From: an uncultured Collinsella sp.
GTDB taxonomy: Bacteria > Actinomycetota > Coriobacteriia > Coriobacteriales > Coriobacteriaceae
Direction of reading: 5' to 3'
Assembly (NCBI GenBank): GCA_902495545.1
Contig: CABUXM010000063.1
Coordinates: 1-12,594 of the forward strand
Length of the DNA stretch: 12,594 bases
Shown piece after piece: positions 1 through 9,495 of this stretch. The notes under the pieces were generated by a model. It ran no database searches, was not told the DNA's origin, and saw only the letters and a list, made by a program, of their open reading frames with translations. The position numbers were made by a program, and so were the translations under genes. Positions within the stretch are counted from its first letter, which is position 1, and each line of letters starts with the position of its first letter.

Positions 1-542
1 CGGATGTAGTTGGTCACCTGGAACAGGCGGCTCACTTCCTCCTGGCCGTACAGCACGCTCGCGTTGACGTCGCCGTCATCCGCGATCTTCTGGAAATCGG
101 CATCCTTCTTGAGCTTCTTGGCCGTGCTCTCGACCTGAGACGGATCGTCCATCTCAATCGCAAACGAGGCGGGCAGCGGGTTCTGGCCGTCGAGCGCGCT
201 CATGGTGGCGTCGGCGTTACCCGACATCTTGCTCGTGTACTCGGCCAGCGCGTCGTCCTTATCCTTATAGGTCACGGACTTGACGTTGCTCCACGTCTTG
301 AGCTCGGCCTCAAAGGCCTGGACGTCTGCCTGATCGGCGTCATCGCTAATAAAGGCATTAATGACAACCTGATCCTCGACGGTACCGATCACGGAGTTCA
401 GCATCGCGGAACCCATAATGAACAGGCCGATGATAAACAGCGAAAGGAAGATCGTGATGACGGCGCCGAGCGAGGTAGTCCAGTTACGGAAGAAGTGGCT
501 GATTGCCTCTTTGAAGGAGTAGCCCACGTTAGTTGGTGCCAT
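1..542 (-). CDS. ftsX: Cell division protein FtsX (partial, C-terminus outside window)
   Basis: FtsX is the membrane subunit of the FtsEX complex. With ATP hydrolysed by FtsE it is known to transmit a signal across the membrane to peptidoglycan hydrolases during division. About 180 codons are visible. The N-terminus (MAPTNVGYSFKEAISHFFRN) contains the short cytoplasmic amphipathic segment typical of the family. One transmembrane helix follows at about residues 22-47 (GAVITIFLSLFIIGLFIMG), then the start of the large extracellular domain, which is acidic and rich in Asp/Lys. I prefer the ATG at 542, which overlaps the end of ftsE by 14 bases and has a GGGGAGG about 11 bases upstream. A GTG at 527, one base after the ftsE stop, is in frame and possible but has no Shine-Dalgarno at normal distance. 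Overlap with ftsE implies translational coupling. The remaining three membrane helices lie outside the window. Confidence 0.93.
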   Translation of the reverse strand, partial: MAPTNVGYSFKEAISHFFRNWTTSLGAVITIFLSLFIIGLFIMGSAMLNSVIGTVEDQVVINAFISDDADQADVQAFEAELKTWSNVKSVTYKDKDDALAEYTSKMSGNADATMSALDGQNPLPASFAIEMDDPSQVESTAKKLKKDADFQKIADDGDVNASVLYGQEEVSRLFQVTNYI

Positions 543-1749
543 AGTTGCCGTAACCTCCCCTCTCCTGGTCGCGGATGACGTGGCCGCCCTCGAGGGCGAT
601 CACGCGACGGTGCATGCTATCGACCATCTCGCGGTCGTGCGTGGCGACGATCACGGTGGTGCCGGTGCGGTTAATACGCTCAAGCAGCTTCATGATGCCC
701 AGCGAGATCGCCGGGTCGAGGTTGCCCGTCGGCTCGTCGCAGATCAGCAGCGGCGGACGGTTGACCATAGCGCGGGCGACGGCAACGCGCTGCTGCTCGC
801 CACCGGAAAGCTGGTCGGGCAGCGAGTCCATCTGATCGGCCAGGCCGACCAGACGCAGCACCTCGGGCACCTGGCTGCGAATGACGCCCTTGGGCTTGCC
901 GATGCACTGCAGGGCAAACGCCACGTTTTCGTAGGCGGTCTTTTGCGGCAGAAGCTTAAAGTCCTGGAACACGGCGCCAATCTGGCGGCGCAGGAACGGA
1001 ACCTTGCGGTTCTTGATCTTCATGAGGTCCTGACCGGCAACCAGGATGCGGCCGCTCGTCGGCTTGACGTCACGGTTGAGCGTCGACAGCAGCGTGGTCT
1101 TACCCGAGCCGGAGTGACCGACCAGGAAGACGAACTCGCCCGGATAGATCTCGATGTTGATGTCGTCGAGTGCAGGCTTGTTGGGCTGTGCCGGATAGAT
1201 CTTGGTGACATGCTCCATAAGGATGACGGGCTCGACACCGGCCTGCTTGGCCATCTTCTTGCGGCTGGCCTGCGGATCGATGGGCGCAAACACCGACGTA
1301 AAATCGGGGTTGTTGAGCGCGTTATCGAGGCTTGCGACCTCGGCCGCCTGATCGCTCTCGACCACCGGGGCAGCAGGCTGCGTGGGGTCGGGAATAGCGG
1401 CAAAGAGACCGGACTGCGCAGGCTGAGGAGCCGGCGTCGCAGGGGCCATGGGGTCGGGAATGCCGGCCATGGTAGGCTGCGGCGTGGCGGCACCAGCCTG
1501 AGGCTGCTCCACGCGAGCGGTCACGGCCTGAACGGGCTCAAAACCCGCCGTGCCGGAAAGCGCGACATCGCTGGTTGGATTGTAGGCAAAGGGATCGGAT
1601 GCCGGCTGTGCCTGATCTGCCGGCTGAGCGGGGGCCTGAGCAACAGGCTGGCCCTCTGAATCCGGAGTGGCGAAACGACTGCCCTGGACGCCTGCCTGCG
1701 TCTTGGGGGCATCATCGCCCGCACCGGAGGTACGGAAGTGGTTACCCAC
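529..1749 (-). CDS. ftsE: Cell division ATP-binding protein FtsE with long N-terminal extension
   Basis: ATPase of the FtsEX complex, acting at the inner face of the membrane at the division site. The ABC domain spans about residues 175-395: Walker A GHSGSGKT (211-218), Q-loop FQDF (261-264), signature LSGGEQQ (314-320), Walker B LLICDE (334-339) with TGNLDP after it, and switch histidine H371. The FKLLPQKTAYENVAFAL segment is typical of FtsE. The family is usually about 220-230 residues; this one is 406. The extra roughly 175 residues form a Pro/Ala/Gln-rich, probably disordered N-terminus. Its elements include two related IPDP blocks (near residues 97-100 and 119-122). A short Gly/Tyr tail (GGYGNYGTN) ends the protein. 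The start is a GTG preceded by AAGGAG at 5-base spacing, so the extension is very likely translated. An internal ATG near residue 178 (MEHVTKIYPA) would give a normal-length FtsE, but it is not needed to explain the reading frame. Confidence 0.95.
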   Translation of the reverse strand: MGNHFRTSGAGDDAPKTQAGVQGSRFATPDSEGQPVAQAPAQPADQAQPASDPFAYNPTSDVALSGTAGFEPVQAVTARVEQPQAGAATPQPTMAGIPDPMAPATPAPQPAQSGLFAAIPDPTQPAAPVVESDQAAEVASLDNALNNPDFTSVFAPIDPQASRKKMAKQAGVEPVILMEHVTKIYPAQPNKPALDDINIEIYPGEFVFLVGHSGSGKTTLLSTLNRDVKPTSGRILVAGQDLMKIKNRKVPFLRRQIGAVFQDFKLLPQKTAYENVAFALQCIGKPKGVIRSQVPEVLRLVGLADQMDSLPDQLSGGEQQRVAVARAMVNRPPLLICDEPTGNLDPAISLGIMKLLERINRTGTTVIVATHDREMVDSMHRRVIALEGGHVIRDQERGGYGNYGTN

Positions 1750-1794
1750 TGGTGCTCCTTATCGTCGTGCGTTTAAACTACATGAGCGCTTAGT

Positions 1795-1823
1795 ATTTTA
1801 GCAGCATTAGCTTTGCTGCACAT
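1795..1823 (-). promoter_or_regulatory. Possible ftsE promoter overlapping a small inverted repeat
   Basis: On the minus strand a TAAAAT hexamer (1800-1795) preceded by TGC resembles an extended -10 box, about 45 bases upstream of the ftsE GTG. No good -35 box is seen (ATGTGC at the expected place). A 6-bp inverted repeat, GCAGCA (1801-1806) and TGCTGC (1814-1819), abuts the -10 and fills the spacer, where a repressor could sit. The assignment rests on motif likeness only. Confidence 0.3.
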
Positions 1824-1852
1824 AAGAAGCATGGCCGTGTTTGGGTCCCTCC

Positions 1853-1975
1853 GGCCGGACACAGGGTTACTTTCCAAATCGTCCTCGGACATGTCGGAGC
1901 CCCCGCTGCGCATTACGTGCGGCGGGGGCTCCTCCGTCCTGCGGAAAGATTTGGAAAGTAACCCTGTGTCCGGCC
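1853..1975. repeat. Large nested palindrome (28-bp perfect arms, MITE/REP-like)
   Basis: Bases 1853-1880 and 1948-1975 are perfect reverse complements over 28 bp (the left arm begins GGCCGGACACAGGGTTAC). A second perfect 11-bp inverted repeat (GGAGCCCCCGC at 1896-1906 and its complement at 1922-1932) is nested inside. The element of about 123 bases could fold as one long hairpin or a cruciform. It lies between the transketolase terminator and the presumed ftsE promoter, outside any gene. It has no T-tract on either side, so it is not a standard terminator. No clear target-site duplication flanks it. A non-autonomous mobile or REP-type repeat is the likeliest reading, but copy number cannot be seen here. 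Confidence 0.75.
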
Positions 1976-2114
1976 TGCGATAACTAAGGGGTCGCTGCGT
2001 TTTACTTGGGTGCAGCAGCGCCGTGCTTGGGGGCTGAATTGCACTTTGCTGGTCTGGGCCCGTTTCCCGGAGAAAGCCCTTGCTTGGTGCGGGCCTAATT
2101 TGTTTGTTGCCGAC
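1976..2114. other. Gene-free spacer
   Basis: This is the rest of the 447-base gap between the transketolase C-subunit gene and ftsE. I see no convincing coding frame, RNA gene or promoter. One weak hairpin (GCTGC/GCAGC near 1993-2020) is the only structure noted. Confidence 0.5.
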
Positions 2115-2152
2115 AAAAACAGGGGCGTCCTCTTTGAGGACGCCCCTGTTTT
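2115..2152 (-). terminator. Rho-independent terminator of the transketolase operon
   Basis: A 17-bp perfect stem (2116-2132 paired with 2136-2152) with a 3-base loop. The GC core is CAGGGGCGTCCTC and its complement. On the minus strand it is preceded by an A-run and followed by TTTTT. It lies about 45 bases after the stop of the transketolase C-subunit gene. The A/T flanks are symmetric, so it might also work on the other strand. Confidence 0.93.
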
Positions 2153-2196
2153 GGATTGCATACGGTTGCTGAGGCGATACTTTGCCTCGTCTTGTC

Positions 2197-3138
2197 CTAG
2201 GCCAAGAACTCCTTGGTGGTCGCCACGATGTTGGCCGCGTCCAGGCCGTACTTGCGCAGGAGCTCGGCACCCGGGCCAGACTCACCGAAGGTGTCGTTAA
2301 CGCCGATCTTCTTGAGCGGCGTCGGGCACTGCTCGCACAGGACGTCGGCAACGGCGCTGCCCAGGCCACCGATCACAGAATGCTCCTCGACGGTCACGAC
2401 GTGGCCGGTCTTGGTGGCGCTCCTGACGATCAGGTCGGCATCGATGGGTTTGATGGTGTGCATGTTGATGACCTCGGCGTCGATGCCCTCGGCAGCGAGC
2501 TGCTCGGCGGCCTCGAGAGCCTCGCCGACCATCAGGCCGCAGGCGATGATGGTCACATCGGCGCCCTCGCGCATGACAATGCCCTTACCCAACTCGAACC
2601 TGTAGGTTTCGGGGTCGTTGATAACCGGCGAGGCCAAACGGGCGAAGCGCATGTACACCGGACCGTCGCACTCGTAGGCGGCGCGCGTCACGGCGCGGGC
2701 CTCGACGTCGTCGGCAGGAACGATCACAGTCATGCCGGGGATGACGCGCATGAGGGCGATATCCTCGCAGCACTGGTGCGTGGCGCCATCCTCGCCCACC
2801 GAGATACCGGCGTGCGTGGCACCGATCTTAACGTTGAGGTGCGGGTAGCCGATGGAGTTGCGGACCTGCTCAAAAGCGCGGCCGGCGGCAAACATGGCAA
2901 AGCTGCTCGCGAAGGCAACGCGACCGGTGGTCGCGATACCGGCGGCGACGCCCATCAGATTGCTCTCGGCAATGCCCACATCGAAGAAACGATCGGGGCA
3001 GGCGGCCTTAAACTTGCCGGTCTGCGTGGCGGCGGCCAGGTCGGCGTCGAGGACCACAAAGTCATCGTGCTCGTTGGCGAGCTCGACGAGGGCCTCGCCG
3101 TAGCTTACGCGCGTGGCGATTTTCTTGACGTCTGCCAT
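2197..3138 (-). CDS. Transketolase, C-terminal subunit
   Basis: The second half of a split transketolase, which moves two-carbon ketol units between sugar phosphates in the non-oxidative pentose phosphate pathway, using thiamine diphosphate and Mg2+ in the cytoplasm. The 313-residue protein contains the pyrimidine-binding (PYR) domain at about residues 8-170. FDVGIAESNLMGVAAGIA carries the conserved glutamate (about E58) that activates the cofactor, and GATHQCCEDIALMR is also present. A C-terminal transketolase domain (about 185-305) includes VEEHSVIGGLGSAVA. The ATG at 3138 follows a GGAG and begins one base after the stop of the N-subunit gene; longer in-frame upstream extensions read through that gene and are not real. 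The pair must assemble into one enzyme. Such two-gene transketolases are common in Firmicutes and Actinobacteria. A related specialised transketolase acting on another sugar phosphate cannot be excluded. Confidence 0.94.
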   Translation of the reverse strand: MADVKKIATRVSYGEALVELANEHDDFVVLDADLAAATQTGKFKAACPDRFFDVGIAESNLMGVAAGIATTGRVAFASSFAMFAAGRAFEQVRNSIGYPHLNVKIGATHAGISVGEDGATHQCCEDIALMRVIPGMTVIVPADDVEARAVTRAAYECDGPVYMRFARLASPVINDPETYRFELGKGIVMREGADVTIIACGLMVGEALEAAEQLAAEGIDAEVINMHTIKPIDADLIVRSATKTGHVVTVEEHSVIGGLGSAVADVLCEQCPTPLKKIGVNDTFGESGPGAELLRKYGLDAANIVATTKEFLA

Positions 3139-3139
3139 C

Positions 3140-3970
3140 CTAGAGCTCCTCTCCGGCGGCCGTGAGCTCTGCCATGGCCTGCTCAAACTGTTCATCGTTG
3201 GGGGCCTTACCGTGCCAACCCACCTGGTTCTCCATAAAGGAGACGCCCTTGCCCTTCGTGGTCTCGGCGATAATGGCGGTCGGCTGACCCTTGGTGGCGC
3301 GGGCCTCGGCAAAGGCGGCGCGGATCTGGTCGAAGTCGTTGCCGTCGGCGAGCTCCACCACATGGAACTTGAAGGCGCGGAACTTGTCGGCGAGCGGCAT
3401 GGGGTCGTTGACCTCCTCGACGGGGCCGTCGATCTGCAGGCCGTTATGGTCGACGATCACGCAGAGGTTGTCGAGCTGCTGGTTGCCGGCAAACATGGCG
3501 GCCTCCCAGACCTGGCCCTCCTCGCTCTCGCCGTCGCCCAGCAGGGCGTAGGTGCGATAGTCGTCGCCCCAGTGCTTGGCGGCAACGGCCATGCCCACGG
3601 CGGCGGAGATGCCCTGGCCGAGCGAGCCGGTGGACATGTCGACGCCCGGGGTGTCGTTCATGTTGGGATGGCCCTGCAGGTGGCTGCCGATGTGGCGCAG
3701 CGTCTCGAGATCCTCCTTGGGGAAGAATCCGCGCTCGGCGAGCACGGCGTACAGACCAGGCGCGCAGTGACCCTTGGAAAGCACGAAGCGGTCGCGGTCG
3801 GCCTTGCGGGGGTCGGCCGGGTCGACGTTCATTTCCTCAAAGTACAGATAGGTCATGATGTCGGCAGCGCCGAGCGAACCGCCCGGATGGCCGGACTTGG
3901 CAGCGTGCACGCCGGTGACGATGCCCTTCCTTACCTCGTTGGCAACCTTTTTGAGCTCTTCGTCGCTCAT
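3140..3970 (-). CDS. Transketolase, N-terminal subunit
   Basis: The first half of the split transketolase; it binds the pyrophosphate/Mg2+ end of thiamine diphosphate. The 276 residues include SGHPGGSLGA (26-35), SKGHCAPGLYA (65-75), STGSLGQGIS (113-122) and the cofactor motif GDGESEEGQ (145-153), ending at DHNG (174-177). An HG pair follows at 253-254. The length fits the N-terminal halves of split transketolases (about 270-285). The ATG at 3970 has a GGAAGG upstream. Its stop is one base before the start of the C-subunit gene, so the two are co-transcribed and probably coupled, giving equal amounts. No sugar transporter or kinase is adjacent, which favours a housekeeping role. Confidence 0.94.
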   Translation of the reverse strand: MSDEELKKVANEVRKGIVTGVHAAKSGHPGGSLGAADIMTYLYFEEMNVDPADPRKADRDRFVLSKGHCAPGLYAVLAERGFFPKEDLETLRHIGSHLQGHPNMNDTPGVDMSTGSLGQGISAAVGMAVAAKHWGDDYRTYALLGDGESEEGQVWEAAMFAGNQQLDNLCVIVDHNGLQIDGPVEEVNDPMPLADKFRAFKFHVVELADGNDFDQIRAAFAEARATKGQPTAIIAETTKGKGVSFMENQVGWHGKAPNDEQFEQAMAELTAAGEEL

Positions 3971-4055
3971 TGTGCCTTCCTTTCATCCTCATTAGACAAA
4001 ATGCGCACGGCACCGAAGGTAATCCCAACACAGCCGCAATGCACGTACGTCATTC

Positions 4056-4084
4056 ATTATGCTGGAAACTGATGGCTTTACCAG
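4056..4084 (-). promoter_or_regulatory. Possible promoter of the transketolase operon
   Basis: In the 207-base gap after yitT, the minus strand carries CATAAT (4061-4056), five of six matches to a -10 box, about 85 bases upstream of the N-subunit ATG. The -35 at 17-base spacing (CTGGTA) is poor. The surrounding AT-rich stretch (about 4060-4120) is consistent with a promoter region. Confidence 0.3.
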
Positions 4085-4177
4085 AGTTTTTATCATTATT
4101 TGAACAATTTAGCAGGCAGAACCGCTGATGAAACGGTTTATCAATGTGAACGTCTTTTGGATGGAACGCGATCGACC

Positions 4178-5068
4178 CTACGCGCTAATGTCCTTGAATC
4201 CCTCGCCGAAGGCTTCCGTAACGTCAGCAACCGTCACAATGGCGTGAGGATCGCGCTCGCGCACGATCGTCTTGAGGGTATTGAGCTCTCGACGGCTCAC
4301 GATGACCATAATCACCGGCTTCTCGGCACCCGAATACATGCCAGTCGCCTTAAACTTGGTACAACCACGACCCAGGCCATACATGATATCGGCAGCGATA
4401 TCAGGGAACTTGTCCGAGATGATGAGTACCATACGGCGTTTGTTGCCACCATCGACCACGGCATCGATCACGTAGCCGCTAATGACCATCGAAAGGCCTG
4501 CATATAGTGCGTTTTCGATTGAAAAGACCGGAGCCGACAGCGCACACACGGCAACATCAATCGCCATGACGGTCGAGCCCACCGGCAGCGAGGTGTTACG
4601 CGAGATGATTTGGCCAATCGTGTCCGAGCCGCCGGTGTTGGCGCCGGCGCGCAACACCATGCCGTAACCGATGCCCGTAATAATGCCGCCCCACATGGCA
4701 GGGAGCATCAGGTCCGCATCCGCCAGAGGTGCTACAAACGGGGCGAACAGATCGGTAAAGAAGCCCAGCAGCACAAAGCCCGTCGCGGTCTGCACCACGT
4801 AGAACATACCGCCCTCGCGCATAACGATCAGCAACAGCAAGGCGTTCATCACGATGGTCTGAATACCAACGGGAAGCGACACGCCTCGCGCCGTGCCGAC
4901 CGCCTGGATAATAGTTGCGAGGCCCGTAACGCCACCGGCGGCAAGACCGTTGGGAATCAAAAACAGGTCGGTCGCAATAGCGGCCAAGGCACACCCCAAC
5001 ATGATCTGGGGCAGATCGTGAAAGAAGTTCATCGAAAGAATGCGCTTGATGTCCAGACGATATGCCAT
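4178..5068 (-). CDS. YitT family membrane protein (DUF2179 C-terminus)
   Basis: An integral membrane protein of the YitT/YpjC family, whose molecular function is not established. The 296 residues hold roughly five to six hydrophobic segments between residues 20 and 205. They contain the family motifs NGLAAGGVTGLA (40-51) and GANTGGSDTIGQII (142-155). A soluble C-terminal domain (about 210-290, with MVLIISDKFPDIAADIM and VIMVIVSRREL) matches DUF2179. I place the start at the ATG at 5068, because GGGAGG stands 5 bases before it. An ATG at 5092 is in frame, but it lies in the loop of a terminator-like hairpin and would add only 8 residues. The upstream leader is unusual (see 5081-5108 and 5149-5189). 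No obvious terminator follows before the transketolase genes, so some readthrough into them is possible. Confidence 0.9.
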   Translation of the reverse strand: MAYRLDIKRILSMNFFHDLPQIMLGCALAAIATDLFLIPNGLAAGGVTGLATIIQAVGTARGVSLPVGIQTIVMNALLLLIVMREGGMFYVVQTATGFVLLGFFTDLFAPFVAPLADADLMLPAMWGGIITGIGYGMVLRAGANTGGSDTIGQIISRNTSLPVGSTVMAIDVAVCALSAPVFSIENALYAGLSMVISGYVIDAVVDGGNKRRMVLIISDKFPDIAADIMYGLGRGCTKFKATGMYSGAEKPVIMVIVSRRELNTLKTIVRERDPHAIVTVADVTEAFGEGFKDISA

Positions 5069-5080
5069 GCTGCCTCCCTC

Positions 5081-5108
5081 AAAAAAGCGCACCCAAACGG
5101 ATGCGCTT
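5081..5108 (-). terminator. Terminator-like hairpin just upstream of the yitT ribosome binding site
   Basis: The stem AAGCGCA/TGCGCTT (5085-5091 with 5102-5108) extends in RNA by UCC/GGG to 10 bp with a GUUU loop, and is followed on the minus strand by TTTTTT. The T-run ends 5 bases before the yitT Shine-Dalgarno and 12 bases before its ATG. It can serve as the end of the secA-prfB transcript, or as an attenuator in a yitT leader. The loop and upper stem match those of the rpmE terminator at 9422-9458. Confidence 0.8.
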
Positions 5109-5148
5109 CGAACTTCTTGCTGTATTCGATTCTACCGATTCGTCGAAC

Positions 5149-5189
5149 AAAAACCACCCCTGCGCAGGGTTTGCTCTGGATACAAACCC
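5149..5189 (-). promoter_or_regulatory. Two mutually exclusive hairpins in the prfB-yitT gap
   Basis: On the minus strand GGGTTTG (5189-5183) can pair with CAAACCC (5173-5167). The CCC of that arm is also part of a second stem (ACCCT with GGGGT, across TGCGCA), followed by GGTTTTTG. The two pairings compete, which is the layout of an antiterminator/terminator switch. No known riboswitch class is recognised. It may simply be a first, weaker terminator of prfB. Confidence 0.4.
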
Positions 5190-5233
5190 ATCCAACCGTT
5201 GGGCTTAGCATCGGCTTGAAGCCGCCCGATGTT

Positions 5234-6381
5234 TTAGACCTCCGAGCCTTCTGCATCGGCGTTGCCGGTGGCCCAGCGATGGTAGCCAATAACAAACGGG
5301 TCCAGGTCGCCATCGTCAAGAACGGCCTCGACATTGCTGGTCTCCACGCCCGTGCGTAGGTCCTTGACCATCTGGTATGGGTAGAGCACGTAGCTACGAA
5401 TCTGGTTGCCAAAACCAATCGTGGTCTTGGGTCCGCGAATCTCATCGAGCGCCTCGGCGCGCTTCTCGAGCTCAATCTCGTACAGGCGAGCCTTGAGGAT
5501 CTGCATGCACGCGGCCTTGTTCTGGATCTGGCTGCGCTCGTTTTGGCAGGTAACCACAATGCCGCTGGGGAAATGCGTCACGCGTACGGCGGAGTCGGTG
5601 GTGTTGACGCCCTGACCGCCCGGGCCGCTCGCGTGGTACACGTCCACGCGGATGTCGTCGGGACTGATCTCGATGTCGATATCATCGGGTAGCACGGGGA
5701 TGACCTCGACGCCGGCAAACGTGGTCTGGCGGCGCTTCTTGTCGTCGGTGGGGCTAATGCGCACCAAGCGGTGGACGCCGGCCTCGGCGCGCAACATGCC
5801 AAATGCGTCCTTGCCCTCGACGGTAAAGGTCGCGCGGTCAATGCCGATGATCTCGGCCGCGGGACAGTCGTTGATGGTGACCTTCCAGCCGCGACGCTGG
5901 CAGTACTTCATGTACATCTTAAAGAGCATGAAGGTCCAGTCCTGGGCCTCCAGACCACCCTGTCCGGGCTTGATGGTCACAATGGCATCGCCGTGATCGA
6001 ACTCACCGGTAAACCAGCTCGAAAGCTCAAGCTCATCGATGGCACGGGCCAGGCGCTCAGCCGTGGCTGCAGCCTCCTCGCGAAGGGCGACGGCATCGGG
6101 GTCATCCCCCATCTCCTCGGCAAGCTCCAGCGCGGCGCGGGCATCGGAAAGCTCGCCGCGCGCGGTGTCCACGGCAGCGATATCTTCCTTGGTGCGCGCG
6201 ATCTCCTCCATGGTGGCACGGGCAGCGTCGGCGTCATCCCAAAAGCCGGGGGCCACGCTTTTAGCCTCGAGCTCGGTCACGCGCGTGCGCTTTTCGTCCA
6301 AATGGAGATACGACTCGACCTCGCCGAGCCGATCCGCAAACGCGTCCAGCTCGGCGGGCGTTACCTCTAAAGCCTCAGCCA

Positions 6382-6382
<1 letters not shown>
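5234..6382 (-). CDS. prfB: Peptide chain release factor 2 (RF2)
   Basis: Reads UGA and UAA stop codons and releases the finished peptide on the ribosome. The 382 residues show an N-terminal helical domain (1-120), then GGLEAQDWTFMLFKMY (142-157; EAQDW is typical of RF2), the stop-codon recognition region, the catalytic GGQ at 255-257 (SGPGGQGVNTTDSAVR), and the RF2 C-terminus GNQIRSYVLYPYQMVKDLRTG ending in VIGYHRW. The recognition tripeptide reads SPT (210-212, in LVRISPTDDKKRRQT) where RF2 normally has SPF. The gene is one uninterrupted frame: the region that carries the programmed +1 frameshift in many bacteria reads ESYLHLDEK with no in-frame UGA. The start ATG overlaps the secA stop (TAATG), so translation is likely coupled. 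RF1 is unlikely because EAQDW and the C-terminal signature are those of RF2. Confidence 0.95.
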
Positions 6383-9189
<2,807 letters not shown>

Positions 9190-9250
9190 GTGGTTTTCCT
9201 TTTTGGCCATCGCCCACGCCGTGCAGCTGCGGGCGAGTTAAACACAGATG

Positions 9251-9256
9251 ATTGTA
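9251..9256 (-). promoter_or_regulatory. Possible -10 box of the secA-prfB promoter
   Basis: TACAAT on the minus strand, about 60 bases before the secA ATG, in the only AT-rich patch of the leader. No good -35 box is found at 16-18 bases. Proposed because a terminator for rpmE lies upstream, so secA needs its own promoter. Confidence 0.3.
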
Positions 9257-9318
9257 CTTTAGCCAAACAAGGCGCGGCCTATACGGTCGAGCTCGACCGC
9301 CACGTAATAACTACGACC

Positions 9319-9410
9319 AACCTGCCACAATGGGACAGGTTAATTTTGGCAGGTCTATCTGGGCAAACGCCGCCTCTCTGCCATGTGGTGCCATGGGGAC
9401 AGGTTAGTTT
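9319..9410. repeat. REP-like element with repeated GGGACAGGTTA motif
   Basis: Two direct copies of a 15-base unit (GGGACAGGTTA, then A/G, then TTT) start at 9332 and 9396 and differ at one base. An 8-bp inverted repeat (ACCTGCCA at 9320-9327, TGGCAGGT at 9347-9354) surrounds the first copy. AACCTG and CAGGTT also pair across 9319-9341. The arrangement is like palindromic REP units scattered in intergenic DNA. Copies elsewhere in the genome cannot be checked from this window. Confidence 0.5.
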
Positions 9411-9421
9411 GCACTAATTTT

Positions 9422-9458
9422 AAAAAAAGGGCCGCGCACCCAAATGGATGCGCGGCCC
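9422..9458 (-). terminator. Rho-independent terminator of rpmE
   Basis: A 10-bp perfect GC stem (GGGCCGCGCA at 9429-9438 with TGCGCGGCCC at 9449-9458), extended in RNA by UCC/GGG to 13 bp with an AUUU loop. It is followed by seven T on the minus strand and lies 38 bases after the rpmE stop. Confidence 0.95.
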
Positions 9459-9495
9459 TCATGCCATGAATGCGAGTGTTTCCGCGGCGAGCTAT

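Noticed and set aside
580..1659. Long plus-strand frame antisense to ftsE (also similar frames at 2182-3165 and 3113-4072 against the transketolase genes)
   Set aside because: The composition is typical of antisense reading of GC-rich genes and no domains are seen. The opposite strand has full motif sets.
1773..2369. 198-codon minus-strand frame spanning the palindrome and the transketolase terminator
   Set aside because: It reads through a terminator and a perfect palindrome, overlaps the end of the transketolase C-subunit gene and shows no domain.
2197..3363. Longer 388-residue form of the transketolase C subunit
   Set aside because: The extra 75 residues come from another frame of the N-subunit gene and have no similarity to transketolase. 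The ATG at 3138 has a ribosome binding site and the correct N-terminus.
6290..6330. Programmed frameshift site in prfB
   Set aside because: The codons at the usual site read TAT CTC CAT TTG GAC with no in-frame TGA. The gene is continuous from its ATG, so no recoding is needed.
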